A stretch of 64,000 nucleotides of DNA from Isoetes taiwanensis (taxonomy: Eukaryota > Streptophyta > Lycopodiopsida > Isoetales > Isoetaceae), in assembly GCA_021234155.1 (NCBI GenBank), contig JAJEKV010000002.1, forward strand, positions 11,460,725 to 11,524,724, in the 5' to 3' direction. The notes beneath the pieces were generated by a model. It was not told the DNA's origin, did no database searches, and saw only the letters and a program-made list of their open reading frames with translations. This document shows, in pieces, positions 32,866 through 44,230 of the stretch (positions within the stretch are counted from its first letter, which is position 1; each line of letters starts with the position of its first letter). The translations under genes and the position numbers were made by a program.

Positions 32866-34238
32866 GAATGCATAAGATGAAAAAACCATTAAACATTAAA
32901 ACCTTCGAAAATGCATAAAACTGATAGATAGCTAGGGTCAAAAAGAAAAAAGTTAGCTAAGGTAAGAGGAGACGGTTAAGATGGCTACTATTCTTACATA
33001 GGGAGGAAGAAGCAAAAAACGAAAGAGATAGGGAGGCAGGAAGAAGCCAAAAGTAGGTAGAGGCAGGTAGAAGAGGAACGGTGGAGAGCGGCAAGGAGAA
33101 GAGGGAACGGGGAGCCACCTGCGGCAATCCCTGAGCCAATCGGATGGCCCAGATGGCGGTTCCAGAATAGGGGATCTGAGCTAGAACTGATCATACCGTG
33201 AGTGATAACATACGGGTCAGAGTCCAGATGGCCATAGCTCGGACCGCATGGCCCGGAACAGTCCAAGATTATCTCGAACCGATTTTGATCGCTAAGCCAA
33301 CGGATGGTCGGATGCAAAGAAGGTGCTAGATCTTTGGATGGAAGATGGCGGATCGCATGGCGGATCTGCGCTCGAGCTTCCCTTCGGCACCAATGGGCAT
33401 GCCGGAACAGGGGAAGCTCGCCCTCCGCCGCGATGAAAAACGACTCTGCACAAAAAATGGAGAAGCACAAAGAGGCTGCTTTGTGACGCCCCTAGGATCA
33501 CCGGATGCAATCAAGCATGTATACGCTAACAATCGCTGGTTGCTGCCACTCGTTGTACAACCCCAGGCTCCCAAGTCGAGTACTGACAAATTTAGGATCA
33601 ATGAGAAGCGCTTCACGCCTATCTTTGCGATCAAAGCATCGAAAACCAACAAGAGAGGTTGGCTGCGGCCGAATCCTTATGTTGGGATCAACCCGACCAT
33701 CGAAGCCAATCCGAAAGAAGGATATGTGAGTTAGAAGCCACCTAGCCATGAAAAACCAGGCCAGAGAGGATGAATCATGCATGACTCCGGAAAAACCGTG
33801 CAAATAAGAAACAAAAGCAATCCGCATAATCCGAAAGTGCTAATCAATCGAGTCCCCACCAAATGCTCACGAAATCTGTAAACATCAGAAAAATGGCTTC
33901 CCAAGGAAATTAGTAATAACCATGTATGAGAAATAAAGAAGGTGAGAGCCACACAGCGCTTTTGATTGTTCCAACTTCGCATCAAAACATGTGAAAGCCG
34001 GATCTGCGGTTTGAATGCTACCATAACATGCAAAAATTCGATAAGAAGAGATCGAGAGACTTGAAGGCAAAAATTCGGTAAGAAGAGATCTAGAGACGGA
34101 GGAGGGGATCGATGGTGGAGTCACATGAAAAAGATTGAAGAAGAAAAAATTGGACCAACAGAGAGTCATGGGTAAAAGGATTAGAAGGAAGATAGGATCA
34201 GGTTAGAGACGTAGGAAAAGGATTGAAAGAGGAAGATT

Positions 34239-34368
34239 GGAAGCAACGGAAATAGAAGAAGGAGCTGCTGTGAGAAGACGCCGATAACTGAGCCGAAAGA
34301 GGAACGGTCCTGATATAGGAGCTCGTCCCTTCCCAGAATGTCGATCCGATGGCTCGGATCGATGCTAT
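34239..34368 (+). repeat. 3' terminal block of element II
   Basis: Second copy of the 130-bp terminal block. It ends in GATGCTAT and is followed by TTACTCTTTC. Confidence 0.85.
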
Positions 34369-34917
34369 TTACTCTTTCAAGACTTCTTAATAAACAAGTA
34401 AATTTTCAATTGATAATTTGCATGTGTTATAGTTTAGATGATGAAATTCTTGTAGTTTAAAATGCCAACCATGGACATTAATTCGTTTTTTAACAGGATC
34501 TATATTCTATAAATGCGTTTCAATCTGTTCTATATTCTATAAATGCTTTGACTTCTTAGTTACATTCGTCACCAAGAAAGTCGACAATAATTGATTTCTC
34601 TATAAATGACAAGGCGTTGACTAATTGATAATTGCATATAGATGAATATAGATTTCTCTATAAAGTCTTGATATCAAAAGTATTTAAGACTGAAATATTC
34701 CTGATTTTTGCAACACATAAATAATGCAATACCATGTCAACTTTAAGGCATATATCCTGCATCCTTCATCCGTTTGCCTAATGTCTTCAACATGGCATAG
34801 ATCTTGTCACTTTGGGCGTGCCCTTTATCTCCAATAGTAAATTCATGTATCTCATTATTAACCTCAATCCATTCCTTCCCGTGTTTTATATGGAGCATTA
34901 GTGCGATTCGACATGAG
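34369..34917. other. AT-rich Helitron DNA
   Basis: No feature beyond AT-rich sequence leading into the 2.6-kb tandem duplication. Confidence 0.5.
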
Positions 34918-37491
34918 CACGTAGCAAGAAGAATGATGGGCCTTTTTGGATGACGCGACGGCTAAGAAAATCAATCATGCAATTATAGTGGCGAATATCT
35001 GGCTGGCTGTAGTTTTTGTTGTAATGATTAGTTTACTTTGAAAAATGGAAACCTAGATGTAGCGTCGTGTTGCTTTATGCTTTTGAAGTCACTTTAAAAC
35101 TTGGATGTATACAAATTTGGCTTCCTTGAGATGGCAAGGATTGGTAATGAATGATGGTCATCTGCAAATCCAAATTATTATATCCCATTCCATTCGTGCA
35201 AACAACAATGTGGCATCAATAACAAGAATCGTTGAGTTGTATGGATATATAATGTGATGCTTTCTTTCAGATATATGTGCTATTGCAGGTGCTAGATGGG
35301 TATGCTCCCCTCATCCCAACGACATGGAGATGAAATGAAACTAGCCATGAAGGTAAGCTAGGTTTTGTATCCAATTTACTTGAGATGCGGTTGAAAGGAG
35401 TATTTCAATTCGACATTCTCTCGAAGGAAGTAAATTATTCATAGATACCAAGTAGCAAATTTCTAGATTGGTGCATATAGTTCGGATATAAGTTTGCAAA
35501 GTAAAAGGCTCGATATATGCAATGAAAAGCATGTCTCTATAATTATTTGCATAGTCATGCTAAAACTATGTTATTTTGCATTATTAAATGTGCAATCACC
35601 TTATAAGCAGCAATACTGGGCATTTTTCTAATAGATGACACGCCCATACAAAACTTCAACTGCTACCCTTCAAGATTGTCGATGCTGGTTTACAATGAAA
35701 TCATTGACAAATGTCGACATTCGCTCATTGCAATAGAAAATATGCAAATATGCAGTGATGATAGTCTCTACACTCGAAGAGTTTAAGCCACTTTGGAAAA
35801 AGTGAGAGATTCAAGAGACTAAATAGGTAAGAAAGCTTTAAAAGACAACACTTGAAGTCGACACACAAATTCACCTGCATCATATGACCATTCCAAAACT
35901 TAATAACTTATGTTCAAGTTCTAAGCTCAATAAATAAAACACTTTAGAAGGACAATATTCAACTTCATGTTAAAACAAACAATTGTATATGTCCAACTTG
36001 ACATTCTCACTATATTTTTATTAATTTTGAATTTAATTTCAACGAAAAGCCCAGCAACGCTGGGCACTTTTTCTAGTCAAGATATATTTCTGAGAATTTT
36101 GTAGCAGAATGAGAAGTTCAACTAAGGCAACTTCTTAAATTTGACATGCCTTAACTTATAAAATATAGCTTGGTGATGAGTTCTATTGTATCTTGAGAGC
36201 TGAAATGAGTGTTGTTTGCTATGCCAGTCAAACTGTTGAAGCCATTTGCTGTAGAAGATATTAAACTTTGAAAAATTACCAGTATTTGTGTATGGGATTC
36301 AAATGTTAAAAGCTCAATGGTTTATAGTTTTTTACATTTCTCTGTAAAAGGGCAACGAAAATAGAAAACTCTATGGTGGTTTGATTCTACGAATATTTCT
36401 TCCTGTTCCAACTTCCAGTTGTTTGATTAATCATGACTCCTCTGCAGTTAAAGCAGAGCTCTAACTAAAATTGCATGCTTATATGATTTTTAGCAGTAAC
36501 TACCTCCATTGTGGAAGGACAATTGACCAGCATGATCTACAGGTAGAAGATCCTCTCAATTCAAATATTGTGATGCACGTTTTGGCAAAGGTATAAATAG
36601 ATAAGATAAATATTTTAATGTCACACGAAGTTCCTTTACAATTTTAACTATAAATTTCCTTTACAATTTTCTCACACTTAACACAAACAAATAACAAACA
36701 ACTAATAGATGTTTAACATTGCCTGCCTATTATTCCCTAGAAAATCTAAATGGTTTATGCATTATATAACATGTTATTCCCTATAAAATCTCACATAACA
36801 TAAGGATAATGGAAAAATGACTTGAAATAAAAAGACATAGGATAATGGAAAAATGACTTGAAATAAAAAGACATACTTAGTAGTCAATATATGTGATTAA
36901 TTCCTCTGGCTTGAACATTGATAACTACAACCCTTCATTAGTGCCTAGAAAGTCTCACATAACATAAGGATAATAACATAAGGCTAATGGAAAAATGACA
37001 ACTAACACAAACAAATAACAAACAACTAATAGATGTTTAACATTGCCTGCCTATTATTCCCTAGCAAATCTCAATGGTTTATGTATTACGTAACATGTTA
37101 TTCCCTAGAAAATCTCACATAACATAAGGATAACGAAAAAATGACTTGAAATAAAAAGACATAAGATAATGGAAAAACGACTTGAAATAAAAAGAAATAC
37201 TTAGTGGTCAATATACCTGATTAATTCCTCTAGCTTGAACATTGATATCTACAACCCTTCATTAGTGCTTAAAGGCTATGTACTACATAAATTAAGAGTC
37301 AATATTGGCAGACAACCTACGTATACCCCATCTAGAGACTTAAGGGTCAATATTGGCACATAACCTGCATATACCACATCTAGAGACTAACATTCTTATT
37401 GTCTAAGACTCGAACACATACAATTGCTATCCTCTAAACTAACATTCTTACTGTCTTGAACACGTGCAACTGAATACCCTACATCATCATG
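34918..37491. repeat. 2.6-kb tandem duplication, unit 1
   Basis: Begins CACGTAGCAAGAAG and ends CTACATCATCATG. It is about 98 percent identical by eye to unit 2. It contains two Helitron-type 3' ends: a worn one ending CTAA near 35628-35631, and an intact hairpin at 36049-36065 with CTAG at 36073-36076. No gene was found. Confidence 0.9.
36049..36077 (+). repeat. Internal Helitron 3' terminus
   Basis: The hairpin GCCCAGC-AAC-GCTGGGC, then ACTTTTT, CTAG and T. This is the same family end as at 12891 and 40181, so another Helitron end is buried here. Confidence 0.8.
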
Positions 37492-40074
37492 CACGTAGCA
37501 AGAAGAATGATGGGCCTTTTTCAGATGACCTGCACGGCTAAGAAAATCAATCATGCAATTATAGTGGCGAATATCTGGCTGGCTGTAGTTTTTGTTGTAA
37601 TGATTAGTTTACTTTGAAAAATGGAAACCTAGATGTAGCGTCGTGTTGCTTTATGCTTTTGAAGTCACTTTAAAACTTGGATGTATACAAATTTGGCTTC
37701 CTTGAGATGGCAAGGATTGGTAATGAATGATGGTCATCTGCAAATCCAAATTATTATATCCCATTCCATTCGTGCAAACAACAATGTGGCATCAATAACA
37801 AGAATCGTTGAGTTGTATGGATATATAATGTGATGCTTTCTTTCAGATATATGTGCTATTGCAGGTGCTAGATGGGTATGCTCCCCCTCATCCCAACGAC
37901 ATGGAGATGAAATGAAACTAGCCATGAAGGTAAGCTAGGTTTTGTATCCAATTTACTTGAGATGCAGTTGAAAGGAGTATTTCAATTCCTGACATTCTCC
38001 GTAAAGGAAGTAAATTATTCATAGATACCAAGTAGCAAATTTCTAGATTGGTGCATATAGTTCGGATATAAGTTTGCAGTAAAAGGCTCTATATATGCAA
38101 TGAAAAGCATGTCTCTATAATTATTTGCATAGTCATGCTAAAAACTATGTTATTTTGCATTATTAAATGTGCAATCACCTTATAAGCAGCAATACTGGGC
38201 ATTTTTCTAATAGATGACACGCCCATACAAAACTTCAACTGCTACCCTTCAAGATTGTCGATGCTGGTTTACAATGAAATCATTGACAAATGTCGACATT
38301 CGCTCATTGCAATAGAAAATATGCAAATATGCAGTGATGATAGTCTCTACACTCGAAGAGTTTAAGCCACTTTGGAAAAAGTGAGAGATTCAAGAGACTA
38401 AATAGGTAAGAAAGCTTTTAAAAGACAACACTTGAAGTCGACACACAAATTCACCCGCAGATCATATGACCATTCCAAAACTTAATAACTTATGTTCAAG
38501 TTCTAAGCTCAATAAATAAAACACTTTAGAAGGACAATATTCAACTTCATGTTAAAACAAACAATTGTATATGTCCAACTTGACATTCTCACTATATTTT
38601 TATTAATTTTGAATTTAATTTCATCGAAAAGCTCCAAAGAACGCGGCACTTTTTCTAGTCAAGATATATTTCGAGAATTTTGTAGCAGAATGAGAAGTTC
38701 AACTAAGGCAACTTCTTAAATTTGACATGCCTTAACTTATAAAATATAGCTTGGTGATGAGTTCTATTGTATCTTGAGATTTGAAATGAGTGTTGTTTGC
38801 TATATGCCAGTCAAACTGTTGAAGCCATTTGCTGTAGAAGATATTAAACTTTGAAAAATTACCAGTATTTGTGTATGGGATTCAAATGTTAAAAGCTCAA
38901 TGGTTTATAGTTTTTTACATTTTCTTGTAAAAGGGCAACGAAAATAGAAAACTCTATGGTGGTTTGATTCTCTTAATATTTCTTCTGTTCCAACTTCCAG
39001 TTGTTTGATTAATCATGACTCCTCTGCAGTTAAAGCAGAGCTCTAACTAAAATTGCATGCTTATATGATTTTAAGCATTAACTACCTCCATTGTGGAAGG
39101 ACAATTGACCAGCATGATCTACAGGTAGAAGATCCTCTCAATTCAAATATTGTGATGCACGTTTTGGCAAAGGTATAAATAGATAAGATAAATATTTTAA
39201 TGTCACACGAAGTTCCTTTACAATTTTAACTATAAATTTCCTTTACAATTTTCTCACACTTAACACAAACAAATAACAAACAACTAATAGATGTTTAACA
39301 TTGCCTGCCTATTATTCCCTAGAAAATCTAAATGGTTTATGCATTATATAACATGTTATTCCCTATAAAATCTCACATAACATAAGGATAATGGAAAAAT
39401 GACTTGAAATAAAAAGACATAGGATAATGGAAAAATGACTTGAAATAAAAAGACATACTTAGTAGTCAATATATGTGATTAATTCCTCTGGCTTGAACAT
39501 TGATAACTACAACCCTTCATTAGTGCCTAGAAAGTCTCACATAACATAAGGATAATAACATAAGGCTAATGGAAAAATGACAACTAACACAAACAAATAA
39601 CAAACAACTAATAGATGTTTAACATTGCCTGCCTATTATTCCCTAGCAAATCTCAATGGTTTATGTATTACGTAACATGTTATTCCCTAGAAAATCTCAC
39701 ATAACATAAGGATAACGAAAAAATGACTTGAAATAAAAAGACATAAGATAATGGAAAAACGACTTGAAATAAAAAGAAATACTTAGTGGTCAATATACGT
39801 GATTAATTCCTCTAGCTTGAACATTGATATCTACAACCCTTCATTAGTGCTTAAAGGCTATGTACTACATAAATTAAGAGTCAATATTGGCAGACAACCT
39901 ACGTATACCCCATCTAGAGACTTAAGGGTCAATATTGGCACATAACCTGCATATACCACATCTAGAGACTAACATTCTTATTGTCTAAGACTCGAACACA
40001 TACAATTGCTATCCTCTAAACTAACATTCTTACTGTCTTGAACACGTGCAACTGAATACCCTACATCATCATGC
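37492..40074. repeat. 2.6-kb tandem duplication, unit 2
   Basis: Second copy. The Helitron-type hairpin that is intact in unit 1 is rewritten here as CTCCAAAGAACGCGGC (near 38630), although the surrounding sequence is conserved. Many other differences are CTG or CAG on one side and CG on the other. Confidence 0.9.
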
Positions 40075-40153
40075 CACATCTTCCATCTTCGACGTTCTTG
40101 GAATGACCGAATTTGAAAAAAGGAACCAAAACATTTATAGGCTCCCAACTTAT

Positions 40154-40182
40154 GCCCAGCAACGCTGGGCACCTTTACTAGT
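40154..40182 (+). repeat. 3' terminus of the large Helitron
   Basis: The hairpin GCCCAGC-AAC-GCTGGGC, then ACCTTTA, CTAG and the host T at 40182. Confidence 0.9.
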
Positions 40183-40600
40183 TGTATATGAAATTGTTAA
40201 AATTTAGTAAACTTAATCCCAAGCCCGCAACACTCCTGTGAGAAAAGGGTATGCATGTGGGAAAGGCCGGAGACCATACAACAGTGCCCATCATGTGCGT
40301 GTGCTCTTCCAGCTAGACTATGCCTCAGTTTATCACCACTCTTCTCCTTTCTTGTGGGTTCCTCTACCCCAAAGACTGTTGCCCTTGGGCGCCATCGTGC
40401 ATGCTCTGACGCTAGCTCATTGAGGCGATTGCTGGCCGTGCTCACCTTGGAGGATTGGTATTGGGGTGGTCAGCTAGCTTCGTGGGAGTTCTTCGAGCTC
40501 GCTTTACGCGAAGAGGCACGATGGACCGAAGCTATCTGGGAACACGTGGCGGGGAGTATTCCGCTACACATACCTATAGTCCCTCAGGATGATGTGGTGG
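40182..40600. repeat. Tandem duplication, unit 2, right part
   Basis: Continues unit 2 after the Helitron: TTGTATATGAAATTG, the target duplication, then the LINE start. It corresponds to 19358-19770. The LINE part differs more from unit 1 than the untranslated part does. Confidence 0.85.
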
Positions 40601-41356
40601 TGCAGGTTTGGAAGGTTCATCCGGATGTTGTGTCTTCTTGCTTTGTGCGGTCTTCTTACCGGGTGCTGGCTATTCATGACACTTGTCGCCCCTTTAGGCA
40701 AGTGGTCTCTGCGGCTTTCGGGTTCTCGATAAAATTTCGGTTTGGACGTGGACATGGAGCTCACTTCCCCCACCGAAGGTTAGGGTGCTTCTGTGGCAGG
40801 TGGTGCACCGCTGTATCAGGGTGAATGCCCTTGTGAGTCGGTTTAGGCCGGGTGTGAGCCCTCTCTGCCCTTGTTGTCTGGTTTTATGCCCCTCACTTGC
40901 GTGCTGCCACAGGATTGGGTTAGGAGCTGTTTGGTGAGATTGACTAGCCGGTGATTCTTTGCTTCATGTGTATGTACGGTGCTTGGCGCTCTTGCGGTAG
41001 CAAGCCTTGCATCTGTGCGTGGCTTGGTTGGTGTGGCTGATTTGGAAGCGGCGGCGGTTGTGGATCTTTCGTGGATTCGTGCACTGCAACCTCTCGATTC
41101 CTCGACTCAGGTACAAGCTATTACAAAGCTTTCTGGTGTTCCGGGGAGTAGTAGAGCGGAAGTTTGCCATTTGGCGTGACTTCTTGGGTGTTGCAGATGG
41201 TGATGGTCGGTTTGTACAGCAGTAGAGTTGCAGTTTTTCTGTGAGTTTGCTGTGGAGTGTCGAGGTATCGCTGGCTCTTTGGGGCAGTTCTCCTTCCTCC
41301 TCACTTGCTTTGTAACATTACCATTCTTTTAATATATTGATGACACAGTTCTTCAA

Positions 41357-41382
<26 letters not shown>
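40217..41382 (+). mobile_element. 5'-truncated LINE with poly(A) tail
   Basis: Flanked by TTAGTAAACTTAA (40204-40216) and TTAATAAACTTAA (41383-41395), a 13-bp target duplication with one mismatch. It ends in 28 A (41355-41382). The coding remnant is the C-terminal zinc-binding region of plant L1-type reverse transcriptases: PPPKVRVLLWQVVHRCIRVN, then FRPGVSPLCPCC. Upstream pieces such as WEFFELALREEARW fit the RT C-terminal region. Frameshifts are present, and no endonuclease or RT core is included. It was inserted in the 3' untranslated region of the gypsy element. Confidence 0.85.
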
Positions 41383-41390
<8 letters not shown>

Positions 41391-41619
41391 CTTAAATGTT
41401 GTGTTAAGTGAGGCAAATAAGTACCTTGTTTTAATGAAGTTACGAATTGATAAGTTATTGAATAATGTAATGTCGTAATAATGTTTTAAAAATATTACCT
41501 TGGAGCAATTCTAATAATTGTGTAAGTATAATAGTAATAAATTGTATGCATCAAGTTGGTTGCAGGACAAGAAGATCCCAAGGTGGGGAGACCCACGATG
41601 CTGCGGACAACATCATTTC
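41383..41619 (+). other. Gypsy 3' untranslated region
   Basis: Sequence between the LINE and the polypurine tract. A first purine block AGGTGGGGAG at 41581 is repeated 40 bp later. No coding. Confidence 0.5.
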
Positions 41620-41632
41620 AAGGTGGGGAGAA
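41620..41632 (+). promoter_or_regulatory. Polypurine tract of the gypsy element
   Basis: AAGGTGGGGAGAA immediately ahead of TGTGACG. This is the plus-strand primer site typical of Ty3/gypsy elements. Confidence 0.7.
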
Positions 41633-42320
41633 TGTGACGTTCAAAGACGAAGATACGGTCCCGGGACGATATCAGATCTTTGCCACAAATCAGCATTACG
41701 CTTATCCCGATTGACGTTAATGTACGTAGGCGTGTAGCCAAGCAAGTAGCACCCTAGGGGGCAACTTGCAAGTGTGTGCACATTTATTCATGTGCACATA
41801 TATTCATATGTACACAACTATCCATGTGTACACCTTAGTCACTTAATAAATAGAAGCAAGTGGGCCACACCCATTTATCGCACATGCTCAAGGGCTAATG
41901 AAAAGCCCTAGCCCAACCCTTAGTCTATATAAGGCATAGAAAACCCTAACTTTCCATTTTCGTCCACAGCCTTCTAGAACTCTGTTTTGCTTTCCCCAAG
42001 AGCCAATCTCGCCTCCCAAAGTCTGTCTGAGCAGTCTAGCTCATCAGCTTCCCTTTCTAGCTTCATCTTCAAGCAGATCTGCAGCATGGATGCGTTCAGA
42101 GCAGGAGGAGCGAGCCAGGGATCAGGTATTTTGCCAATTCGATAGTCTAAACCGCCTCCCGGACATAGAGTAAGTAGGTTTAGCCTATTGATTTGCCCAT
42201 AGCAGCCATCTAGATCCCTAGATACCAAGCCATAACTAAAGAACCTAACTCTGTGAATTAGATTAAATCTTGTTCTTTAGTTCTTTTGCGATATGTATAT
42301 GATGATGATCTCTGTGGAAT
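41633..42320 (+). mobile_element. 3' LTR of gypsy copy 2
   Basis: Starts TGTGACGTTC after the polypurine tract. U3 has repeated CATGTG/CATATG-type words at 41780-41845. A TATA box (TATATAAG, 41926-41933) precedes an untranslated R/U5-like stretch. The 3' edge is uncertain; a CA near 42321 is a candidate. No matching 5' LTR exists in the window, so length and end cannot be checked internally. Confidence 0.6.
42086..42125 (+). CDS. Possible LTR-encoded gag leader exon
   Basis: ATG at 42086 gives MDAFRAGGASQGS and ends at CAG|GTATTT, a donor-like site. The gag frame at 13019 begins after a TGTATGCAG acceptor. Joining the two keeps the reading frame. It would be used from the 5' LTR copy, which is not in the window. 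Inference from frame and splice signals only. Confidence 0.35.
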
Positions 42321-44031
42321 CATTGTATTGGGAAGGGGGGTAGAGACCTTAAAGCCTAGTAGTTGATGCTCCTAGCTAGCCCTCTTTAATGCACTATTAA
42401 ATTCGGCCTGTGTACAAGAGCCACACCTGGTTGTGGGTGGAGGGGCCAGACTGGCTTACAAGGAGGTTCATGTTCTGATCCATGATCACGTCCCTCTGGT
42501 AGTAAAGCCTATCGGGGACTATTGTGTACTAGACCTAATGCTCTGCCACTGCGTGAGGGCTTTGCATGGGTTTGACACTCTTGAGGTGGTGTACACCTTC
42601 CATGGAGTTCAAGTCGAGTACGGGCAGTGGCCCTCTAGTCACCTTGAGTCAGCATGCCAATCTCTGGTGGGAGCGATCCCTCCCTGCCCCATCGGAACTG
42701 GGGAGATGCAACCCAGGAACAGCCCCCTTGGCTATGCATCCGGCGGGCTACAGTCAGGTCCCAACACTTTTCAACTTACCTGCAAAGTGTGCACAAGAGG
42801 GGTGGATGGAGTGGACTACCCTAAGCCATGTTCTTATGCCAGCCAAATCCATTTGCCATGAATTCTGTCTGCAATGACTTCTGGAGACCCAAGCCGTCAG
42901 TCATCCCCTTTGAGTCTGAGCCTTGGGTAGGATCTCCATATGTGATGTACTGATCTTCGTCTATGCAGATATGTGATGAGCCATCCTCGTGGTGGTCATG
43001 TGATGTTGAGGTAGAATACTGACATGTATATTTACGCTTCCGCAGCTAGGTAGGCCCTGAAGGAAGACATGGTAAAATGACCCCTTCATTCTTCCCACTG
43101 GAACTCATCAAGGTTGCAGTGACACGTGGAGGGCCTTGTATCAGCATGGAGCTGGTATGGGGGATGAACTCCTGTTTGTATACGGTGAGTGCACCATATA
43201 TGAGTAGGGGACATCACATCCGATGGCTAGGATTAGGCGCGCACATATGGGGGTCTAAAAATAAACAAAAGAAAAGGAAGATGGCGAGGATTAGGCGAGC
43301 ATATTTGACGGTCTAGAAATGGACAAAAGAAGAGATACTTAGATTTTATTTGTGCAACCATCGAACAGAACATCATCAAGCGAATAAAATGGTATCGACC
43401 CAATAAAGCTTCAAAACTTTGGAGAAGAGAGTCACTTCTCATTTTTTTAGACACCATTCCGACATCTCAAAAGAAAAATAGACCTATGGAAGGAATTTGT
43501 AGAGTTATTTCTATCACTGGAGTTCTGAGTACAAGTGTCTTGTATTAGATTGAAGGTCCAAATTCGCCATAAAGCAAGGAAGCAAAGATTAACGGTCTAC
43601 ACTTGCTATCTGAAGCCCCAAAAACAAAGTTTGAAGATCCCATTAAATGCCCAACCTATGTAACATCTGACACAAGGATCCTGAATATGCATTGGTGTAT
43701 AAGAGGAATGATGGGTTCAAAAGCTTATATGAACAAGCACACTAATTCTGCTCAAGCACTTAAGGTAAATATTCCAATTCATTGTTTCTCTTAAAAAGAG
43801 ATTTTAATTTCTATATTTCAACTTCATGTTTACACAAAGTGGCTTTGCTTCTGACACGTTCTTTTTAAAAATGGCATATTTTCGCCAGGTAGTTGAAGCC
43901 CTGATTTATTGCTTTGAAAGAAAGAAAGAATGACTTTTATTGTCCATGGAGACCAATCGGCCTATGGGACTCAATGAAGGAGCGCAACAGGCTTATTAAT
44001 GTCCGGATGAGAGGTCGCTTCTCTACCCGAC
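42321..44031. other. No confident gene
   Basis: An open frame at 42433-42861 (142 codons) has no recognised domain. A short duplication with TTAGGCG and GGTCTA(G/A)AAATA/GGACAAA occurs at about 43227-43330. A possible exon (43600-43770, SEAPKTKFEDPIKCPTY) ends at a GTAAAT donor, but its family is unknown. Confidence 0.35.
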
Positions 44032-44230
44032 TTTATCTTTCACTCTTTTGAGATGGAGGAAATATCTTAACTTATTGGGTTTATGCTTTATCTCTCACTC
44101 TTTAGAGATGGGAAAAATACAGGTTCAACTTTCTAAAATCTATGCTTTATATCTCAGTCTTTTGAGATGGGGGAAATATAGTTCCAACTTACTAGATTTA
44201 TGCTTTATCTCTCTCTTTTGAGTTCAAATA
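44032..44230. repeat. About 58-bp tandem repeat, 3.5 copies
   Basis: The unit ATGCTTTATCTCTCACTC(T)TTTGAGATGG plus about 30 AT-rich bases recurs near 44030, 44087, 44145 and 44204. Confidence 0.8.

Larger units (their letters stand above)
27051..34368 (+). mobile_element. Helentron-like element II (7.3 kb)
   Basis: Its first 38 bp (27051-27088) and last 130 bp (34239-34368) are identical to those of element I. It inserted exactly at the 3' end of element I, giving a head-to-tail pair. After it the host continues TTACTC, consistent with a T|T target. The interior is A/G-rich on this strand, with internal tandem duplications (about 27950/28254, 29328/29725, 30855/31869) and many small CACCC...GGGTG hairpins. 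No replication protein was recognised. Hydrophobic open frames on the minus strand reflect the base skew and are not called as genes. Confidence 0.6.
20260..40181 (+). mobile_element. Large Helitron (19.9 kb) with nested insertions
   Basis: The 5' end is TCTTATATTATAATG at 20260, preceded by A. The 3' end is the hairpin GCCCAGC-AAC-GCTGGGC (40154-40170) followed by CTAG (40178-40181) and T. Insertion is between A and T. Both boundaries are confirmed by the paralogous empty site at 19352-19366. No Rep or helicase motif is visible, so the element looks non-autonomous. It carries plant gene pieces at 23217-25820, two Helentron-like elements at 26138-34368, and a 2.6-kb internal duplication. Helitrons replicate by a rolling-circle mechanism and are known to capture gene fragments with introns, which fits the cargo here. 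Confidence 0.85.

Noticed and set aside
28366-34000. Hydrophobic, membrane-like open frames on the minus strand
   Set aside because: They occur throughout A/G-rich repeated DNA of the Helentron-like element, change with each duplicate and match no family; strand skew explains them.
41355-41382. Poly(A) run as simple repeat only
   Set aside because: It is followed by the 13-bp target duplication of the LINE and so is the LINE tail.
42433-42861. 142-codon open frame after the 3' LTR
   Set aside because: No recognisable domain, and overlapping frames of similar length exist; not enough to call a gene.
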